Source of the DNA: JAXHUH01 sp034211175
GTDB taxonomy: Bacteria > Actinomycetota > Acidimicrobiia > Acidimicrobiales > CAIXPF01
Reading direction: 5' to 3'
Length of the DNA stretch: 10,479 nt
NCBI GenBank assembly: GCA_034211175.1
Contig: JAXHUH010000060.1
Location: 1 to 10,479 of the forward strand
Every line of letters begins with the position of its first letter. Within the stretch, counting starts at the first letter, position 1. The notes under the pieces were generated by a model that saw only the letters and a program-made list of their open reading frames with translations, was not told where the DNA came from and did not search any database. A program made the position numbers and the translations under genes. Shown here piece by piece: positions 6,385 through 10,479 of this stretch.

Positions 6385-7389
6385 TCACCACGTGTCCGGG
6401 CGCAGCAGCGTGAGCGCGGCATCGGCGGTGACGACCGGTCCGTCACGGCACACGAGCAGCGGTCCGAGCCCGCGCCCGCCACTCGCGACCTCACCGCAGC
6501 TCATCGAACGTTCCAGCGACAGGCTGATGCGCGCCGGCTCGACCCCGCGCCGCTCGAGCATCCCGGTGGCGGCCCGCATCATCGGATCGGGCCCGCAGAC
6601 GAGCGCGGACGTCCGATCGGGGTCGCGAACGGCCGCGGCCACGAGCGCGCTGACCGGGCCGAGGTGGCTCCGCCAGGCGTTCGTGGCGCGATCGAAGGTG
6701 ACGGCGACGTCGATGCGGTGCCCGGCGACCCAGCGGGCGAGGTCGGTGGTGAACACGAGCGCGTCGGGGGAGCGGGCCCCGACGAGCAGGGTCACCCGCC
6801 GGTACGCGCCACGGTCGGCGAGCACGGCCTCGATCGCCGGCCGCAACGGTGCCAGGCCCAGCCCGCCGGCGACCACGACGAGGTCCCGGCCCCGGCAGCG
6901 GTCGAGTGGCCAGCCGTGGCCGAACGGCCCGCGGACACCGACGTGGGTCCCGGTCGGCGTCGCCGCGAGCGCGGTGGTGAGCGGCCCGACCGCCCGGATC
7001 GTGTGCTGCCAACGACCCGGTTCGATGCCGCTCAACGAGATCGGCGTCTCCCCGATGCCGTAGGCGTAGAGCAGGGTGAACTGGCCCGGACGGGCGGCGG
7101 CGAGGCCCGCGTCGGCCACGTCGACGCTCAGGGTGACGGCGTCGGTCGTCTCGCTCCGCCGGTCGACGACCCTGCACGCCACCGGCGACAGCGCGGGCCC
7201 GATCGGCGGGCGCCCCGTCGAGAGGCCGCCGTGGTCCCGGCGTCGCCCGCCCTCGTCGTCGCCGTGGTGCGGGGACCGGCCCGCGAGCGCTCGGGTGCGG
7301 TGCGACACCTCGCCCGGGGCGGCCGCCAGCCCGTCGAGGCCGGCGAGGTCGATCACGGCCCGCCCCACATCCCACGCGGCGGCGCCCAC
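6385..7389 (-). CDS. FAD/NAD(P)-binding oxidoreductase, hydrogenase-gamma/AsrB-like, with degenerate [2Fe-2S] site
   Basis: A 334-residue protein of the ferredoxin-NADP reductase superfamily, of the type found as electron-transfer subunit of sulfhydrogenases, anaerobic sulfite reductase and dihydroorotate dehydrogenase. The FAD domain (about 68-160) contains RPGQFTLLYAYGIGETPISLSG, and the NAD(P) domain (about 168-290) contains VVVAGGLGLAPLRPAI and CGPDPMM. The C-terminal loop keeps the family frame, with ERSMSCGE and VCRDGPVV. Of the four usual cluster ligands (C-x4-C-x2-C-x7-C) only Cys298 and Cys314 remain; the middle two are Ser303 and Arg306. A standard cluster is therefore unlikely. Residues 1-65 are a polar, Gly/Arg-rich extension outside the family. 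The GTG at 7389 has no good Shine-Dalgarno site, and a GTG near residue 70 would give a family-length protein. No partner oxidoreductase subunit is visible; PEP synthase follows 32 nt downstream. The substrate is unknown. Confidence 0.85.
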   Translation of the reverse strand: MGAAAWDVGRAVIDLAGLDGLAAAPGEVSHRTRALAGRSPHHGDDEGGRRRDHGGLSTGRPPIGPALSPVACRVVDRRSETTDAVTLSVDVADAGLAAARPGQFTLLYAYGIGETPISLSGIEPGRWQHTIRAVGPLTTALAATPTGTHVGVRGPFGHGWPLDRCRGRDLVVVAGGLGLAPLRPAIEAVLADRGAYRRVTLLVGARSPDALVFTTDLARWVAGHRIDVAVTFDRATNAWRSHLGPVSALVAAAVRDPDRTSALVCGPDPMMRAATGMLERRGVEPARISLSLERSMSCGEVASGGRGLGPLLVCRDGPVVTADAALTLLRPDTW

Positions 7390-7479
7390 GACTGCAGTGT
7401 CCGCCCCCGCCGACCCCCTCAGAAGGGGCGAACGTCACACTCGGACACCCGGTGCCGCGATGGCCCGGCCCGGTGGCAG

Positions 7480-8325
7480 TCAGACGTGGTTCGGTGGTGG
7501 GCCGGCGAACGGGAGGGGGCCGACGGTGGCCCAACGGTGGTTGCGGACCTTGTCGGTGGCGATGAGGTTGACGCCCGCGGCGATGGCGCGGTCCCACAGG
7601 TCGGGGCTGTTGACCACGTAGGCCCGGGTCACGAAGCCGGGCTGCGGGGCGAACCACCGGGCGACGCGGCGGTCCCACGCCCACGACTCGGTCGCGTTCA
7701 CGTTGAAGAAGACCCGGTCGCCGCCGGTGGTGCTCGGCCGGTGGTGGCTGCGGCGCACCCGCTGGTCGGCGAAGCACAGGCGGTCGCCCTCGGCGTCGAG
7801 GTAGGCGCGCTTGGCGTCCTCGTCGCCGGAGAGGCACAGGACGAACCGGCCCCGGAGCTCGCCGAGGGTCGGCCAGCCGGTCGCCGTGGCCCCCGCGACG
7901 AGTGAGGTGGCGCCGCCGCGGAGCTCGGCCGGCGTGTACAGGCGGTCGGCGCCGAGGTGCTCGGCGAGCGTCGCGTCGAGGTACGTCGCGAACCGGGCCG
8001 GGTTCCGCACCGGCGGCTTGAGGTCGAGGGTCACCGTCACGACGTGATGGCCGGCCTCGAGCTCCGACCACCGGCGCAGGTGTCGCAGGTACGCGGCGAG
8101 CTGGTGGTCGGCGTCGGGGCGCCAGCCGTCGTGGTCGATCGCCCACATCGGCAGGTTCGGTGACTCGCACAGGTCGAGCTCGAGGCCGCGGCAGCCGCCG
8201 TCGTGCGGCTCGTGGCGGTCCCAGGCGAGCTGCTCGGTGAGCGGTCGTTCGTCGCGGGCGTAGGAGTTGTGCGACACCTTCCGGATCGCCTCGTCGTAGC
8301 GCAGGTCGTCGGTCTCGTCGGCCAC
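7480..8325 (-). CDS. PI-PLC/GDPD-like phosphodiesterase
   Basis: A 281-residue protein resembling the Ca2+-dependent phosphatidylinositol-specific phospholipase C1-like group, TIM-barrel enzymes that cleave phosphodiester bonds of phospholipids. Seen in order: KVSHNSY with the first catalytic-type His19, CRGLELDL with the acidic pair Glu49/Asp51, AIDHDGW with the second His65, VTLDLKPP, and a C-terminal INLIATD-like segment (VNLIATDKV) typical of these barrels. No signal peptide or membrane segment is present, so it is probably cytoplasmic, which is unusual for a phospholipase C. The GTG at 8325 is preferred over the longer frame to 8421 because AGGAGA lies 5 nt upstream and the added region is not conserved-looking. 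It lies 90 nt upstream of the reductase gene on the same strand, with a short CCCCT-N4-AGGGG hairpin between them. The true substrate is not evident from sequence. Confidence 0.8.
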   Translation of the reverse strand: MADETDDLRYDEAIRKVSHNSYARDERPLTEQLAWDRHEPHDGGCRGLELDLCESPNLPMWAIDHDGWRPDADHQLAAYLRHLRRWSELEAGHHVVTVTLDLKPPVRNPARFATYLDATLAEHLGADRLYTPAELRGGATSLVAGATATGWPTLGELRGRFVLCLSGDEDAKRAYLDAEGDRLCFADQRVRRSHHRPSTTGGDRVFFNVNATESWAWDRRVARWFAPQPGFVTRAYVVNSPDLWDRAIAAGVNLIATDKVRNHRWATVGPLPFAGPPPNHV

Positions 8326-8414
8326 GTTCGTCTCCTGCCGTCGGACACGGACCGACCCGACCGCCGAAGGAGGAGGATGGGCCGGGTCGGCCGTGTCACG
8401 AAGCGAGTACGGGC

Positions 8415-8446
8415 GCGACAACCGTACGGTTCACCGTTCGTGTCGC
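8415..8446. promoter_or_regulatory. Cluster of ACCGT half-sites with a 12-bp palindrome upstream of the PI-PLC-like gene
   Basis: AACCGTACGGTT (8420-8431) is a perfect palindrome, and a further inverted copy follows as ACGGT-TC-ACCGT (8426-8437). Three half-sites thus lie within 17 bp. Outer arms GCGACA (8415-8420) and TGTCGC (8441-8446) enclose them. The cluster is about 95 nt upstream of the GTG at 8325, a plausible promoter/operator distance. No clear -10 box is visible. Confidence 0.35.
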
Positions 8447-8510
8447 CGCGCCGCGCCGGCGTCGGGCATCGGCCCCCGTCACGCCCGCCACCGGATCACC
8501 GTCGAGCGGC

Positions 8511-8525
8511 GCCCGCCGGGCGGGC
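8511..8525 (-). terminator. GC-rich hairpin just after the unknown-protein gene
   Basis: GCCCGCC-G-GGCGGGC is a perfect inverted repeat 7 nt past the stop of the gene ending at 8533. It can form a 6-bp stem with a 3-nt loop on the minus-strand transcript. There is no U-tract. It may end the cyclase/unknown-protein transcript, but short GC palindromes are frequent in such DNA. Confidence 0.35.
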
Positions 8526-8532
8526 CCCAGCC

Positions 8533-9432
8533 TCAGTCCGGGTGGACCCCGCCCGACCGTACGGCCGGTGACGTCCAGGTCGGCCTCCCCGACAGCTCGA
8601 CGTCGTTCCACACCGGCTCGGTCGAGCCGCTGCCCGCGGGTGGGCTCACCTTCACGTGCTGCAGGCTGACGATGAACGAGCCGCGGCGGTGGTCGCGGAA
8701 CGGGCGCTCGCGGTTGCCCGGCGGGTAGACCGGCGCGTGGTCGAGCTCCGGCCGGACACGGAAGTTGGCGGCGTCGCCCGCCCGGAGGTGGTACTGGTCG
8801 TCCTCCGGCAGCTGGGTGGGGTCGGTCTCGAGATCGGAGAACAACCGCCCCCCGTCGAACGCCGGGGTGAAGATGTACATGGTGACCCTGCCCTCGACGG
8901 CGTCGGGGCCGCACAGCTGGCGGGTCGCGAACCTCAGGGCTCGCGCCGCCCATTCCGGCATCCGGCTGTAGTTGCGGCTGAAGCGCTCCCAGGACACCTG
9001 CACGTCGAAGCGCGGCAACGGGCAGACCCACCACACGTCGATGGGCCAGCGTCGCGTCGCCTTCTTCTCCGCGTTCTCGTCGTAGCCGGTGGCGATGATC
9101 ATGGCCCGCCGCAGTGCCTCGGCCATGATGCGTTGCACCTCTCCCTGGAGTTGCAGGAAGAAGCCGGTGCTCGGTGTGTACCAGTCGACCTCGAAGTGAT
9201 CTTTGAGTGACTTCGGCCCGCCGCTCCACCACGTCGGCGTGCCGTTGCGAAACACGGTCCGCTCCATGAGCGTCGTGAGGTCGTCGGACTTCAGAACGTC
9301 GACGCTGTCGACCAGCGCCCCCGCTTGTTCGATGAACGCCACGAGCTCGTCGTCGGTCGCGCCGTTGAACGCGGACTCGAGCAACGAGATGCCGGGACCC
9401 TTGTCCACGGAGTACGGCATCGGTCCACCCAT
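8533..9432 (-). CDS. Protein of unknown function coupled to a nucleotidyl cyclase gene
   Basis: A 299-residue protein I do not recognise. It has no signal peptide, no membrane segment and no low-complexity region except a Ser/Pro/Gly-rich tail, so it is probably a folded cytoplasmic protein. Visible traits: an acidic helical N-terminus (about 10-60, LLESAFNGATDDELVAFIEQ), a central helix (GEVQRIMAEALRRAMI, about 97-112), then an aromatic-rich section (PIDVWWVCPLPRFDVQVSW, about 129-147) and RVTMYIFTPAFDGGRLF, which look like beta strands. The start is ATG 9432. Its Shine-Dalgarno sequence GGGAGG is formed by the last two sense codons of the upstream cyclase gene, and the spacing between the genes is 2 nt, so translation is probably coupled. 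The gene is long, has typical codon use and a strong start signal, so it is real. A role as partner or target of the cyclase is inference from position only. Confidence 0.85.
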   Translation of the reverse strand: MGGPMPYSVDKGPGISLLESAFNGATDDELVAFIEQAGALVDSVDVLKSDDLTTLMERTVFRNGTPTWWSGGPKSLKDHFEVDWYTPSTGFFLQLQGEVQRIMAEALRRAMIIATGYDENAEKKATRRWPIDVWWVCPLPRFDVQVSWERFSRNYSRMPEWAARALRFATRQLCGPDAVEGRVTMYIFTPAFDGGRLFSDLETDPTQLPEDDQYHLRAGDAANFRVRPELDHAPVYPPGNRERPFRDHRRGSFIVSLQHVKVSPPAGSGSTEPVWNDVELSGRPTWTSPAVRSGGVHPD

Positions 9433-9434
9433 GA

Positions 9435-10469
9435 CTACCTCCCGGTGGTTTCAGGTGTGTACCAGTAGAGCTCGAGCGGTTGTGCCATGCCCTTGACCGC
9501 CTGGGTGCCGGCGGGCTCGTAGGCGCGTGGTTCGGGGGAGGAGCGGCGGACGTCCGCCGTCGTCAGGATCGATCCCGGTGCGGCCAGGCCGGCGACGCGG
9601 GCCGTGCGGTTGACGAGGCCGCCGAAGGGCCGCCCGTCCCGCCAGTAGGCGTCACCGGCGTCGAGTGCGATGCGCACGCCACTGCGGCCGTGCTCGGGGT
9701 CGTCGGCATCGTGCGCATCGAGGATCGCTCGCGCCGATGCTTCGCAGGACTCGACGTCGCGAAACCAGGCGATGATGCCGTCACCCGTCGTGTCGACCTC
9801 GCGGCCGGCGGGCGCCCTGATGTGGTGACGTGCGGTGTCGAGATGTTCGAGGACACGTCGGTAGTACACATCATCACCGTCCTCGTCGGCGGTCGCGGAC
9901 GAACCTACCAGATCGGTCATCAAGATGACGGCGAAGTTCCCTCCCCAGCGGGATCGTTCGGCGGACGTCTGTGAACGAACACCGAGTTGTCGCCGCAGAG
10001 ACACCGCGCGTGCTTCGAAGATCGGCATGCCGAGTCGGTTGAAATGTCGTTCGGCCGAGGTGCAGCATCGAATGGCGACGCGGGTTGCGCCGTTGTCGGC
10101 GTTGAGTCGCGCGTAGCCGAGCTCGGCACGCGCGAGATCGGGGAACGCGCCGATGCGCTCGAGCTCCGCCATCGCCGTCTCGTAGGCGCGCATGGCCGCC
10201 TCGTGCTCGTCGAGCACCGTGAGCAGGTCCGCGAGGAGGCGACGGCGCGAGGCCGGCCAGCCGAACGCGAGCTCGTTGCCCCCGATCCGCTCGTCGGACA
10301 GGGCCAGCCAGGCGAGCCGTGCGTCGTCGGGGTCACGGCGGAGCTCGTCGGTGGCGAGCCGGTCGGCGTGGATGAACAGCCGGGTGAGCTGGAGGAAGGA
10401 GCGCGGCTCGACCGATGGCGGCTCCGGTGGACGATCGGGGTCGTCGCCGCCGAGGTAGGCGTCGCTCAC
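9435..10469 (-). CDS. Class III nucleotidyl cyclase-domain protein with TPR-like N-terminus; 5' end may lie outside the window
   Basis: From GTG 10469 the protein has 344 residues. Residues about 25-165 are alpha-helical, with TPR-like periodicity (AMRAYETAMAELERIGAFPD, then LARAELGYARL). Residues about 177-335 form a class III adenylate/guanylate cyclase homology domain: MTDLVGSS with metal-binding Asp186, TTGDGIIAWF with Asp230, and VNRTARV with the transition-state Asn287 and Arg291. The domain ends in a KGMAQPLELYWY segment like that of actinobacterial cyclases. The residue just before TTGDG, where many active homologues have the base-selecting Lys (K-T-x-GDG), is Asp226, so specificity or activity may differ. 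No membrane segment is present, so it is likely soluble. The frame is open to the window edge and no Shine-Dalgarno site is visible, so larger upstream sensor or ATPase domains may be missing. The stop lies 2 nt before the next gene. Confidence 0.88.
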   Translation of the reverse strand: MSDAYLGGDDPDRPPEPPSVEPRSFLQLTRLFIHADRLATDELRRDPDDARLAWLALSDERIGGNELAFGWPASRRRLLADLLTVLDEHEAAMRAYETAMAELERIGAFPDLARAELGYARLNADNGATRVAIRCCTSAERHFNRLGMPIFEARAVSLRRQLGVRSQTSAERSRWGGNFAVILMTDLVGSSATADEDGDDVYYRRVLEHLDTARHHIRAPAGREVDTTGDGIIAWFRDVESCEASARAILDAHDADDPEHGRSGVRIALDAGDAYWRDGRPFGGLVNRTARVAGLAAPGSILTTADVRRSSPEPRAYEPAGTQAVKGMAQPLELYWYTPETTGR

Positions 10470-10479
10470 CGGCCGGCCG

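Noticed and set aside
3383..7063. A 1226-codon open frame on the plus strand
   Set aside because: It lies opposite ppsA and the reductase, both fixed by conserved motifs, and encodes Arg/Asp/Gly-rich low complexity. Long open antisense frames are expected in DNA this GC-rich.
7415..7428. CCCCT-N4-AGGGG hairpin between the PI-PLC-like gene and the reductase gene
   Set aside because: Only 5-bp arms and no T-run; too weak to call a terminator, though mentioned as possible context.
6491..8170. A 559-codon minus-strand frame spanning the reductase and PI-PLC-like genes
   Set aside because: It is out of frame with both motif-bearing genes and is Arg/Pro-rich low complexity.
9435..10469. A Pycsar-like anti-phage cyclase system
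   Set aside because: Pycsar loci pair a cyclase with a TIR or membrane effector; the partner here has neither, and the TPR-like region and domain style fit ordinary actinobacterial cyclases.

Overview
The window is about 10.5 kb of very GC-rich DNA (roughly 70% or more by eye), with strong G/C preference at third codon positions, frequent GTG starts and Thr/Pro-rich extracellular linkers. This points to a high-GC actinobacterium. The style of the lipoprotein and linker proteins resembles Acidimicrobiia (Ilumatobacter/Iamia-like), but that placement is an impression rather than something shown by a marker gene. I found no rRNA, tRNA, transposase, CRISPR array or phage gene.

Left part (1-1637). 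A truncated lipoprotein gene runs off the left edge on the minus strand. About 600 bp without a convincing gene follow. Next comes a minus-strand PadR-family repressor that appears to be translated by coupling to a 26-codon leader ORF: a strong Shine-Dalgarno sequence serves the leader, and a GTGA stop/start overlap leads into padR. Its promoter (TTGACC-17-TACACT) carries one palindrome over the -10 box and a second, perfect 8+3+8 palindrome just downstream of the expected transcription start. This layout suits autorepression. A divergent gene on the plus strand starts at 1638, and a TGATGT half-site of the same type recurs in its leader.

Centre (1638-6352). The plus-strand gene encodes a large membrane protein: about seven N-terminal hydrophobic segments, a long Thr/Pro linker and two fibronectin-III-like beta domains. 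Its reading frame stays open for 343 bp into the convergent gene on the other strand, so its true C-terminus is uncertain. The convergent gene encodes phosphoenolpyruvate synthase, complete and with its catalytic His and Cys.

Right part (4049-10479) is entirely minus strand. Reading in the direction of transcription, there is a class III nucleotidyl cyclase-domain protein with TPR-like helices, whose start may lie outside the window. It is tightly coupled to a 299-residue protein of unknown function. After a 207-bp gap with hairpin and operator-like palindromes comes a cytoplasmic PI-PLC/GDPD-like phosphodiesterase. An FAD/NAD(P)-binding oxidoreductase of the hydrogenase-gamma/sulfite-reductase-B type follows; it has lost two of the four cysteines of its [2Fe-2S] loop. 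Phosphoenolpyruvate synthase lies 32 nt downstream of it. The last two genes are probably co-transcribed and suggest a link between redox state and carbon flux at the PEP-pyruvate node.

No known defence or mobile system is evident. The best candidates for something undescribed are the leader-coupled PadR with its membrane/Fn3 partner, the cyclase plus unknown-protein pair, and the cluster-less reductase next to PEP synthase.
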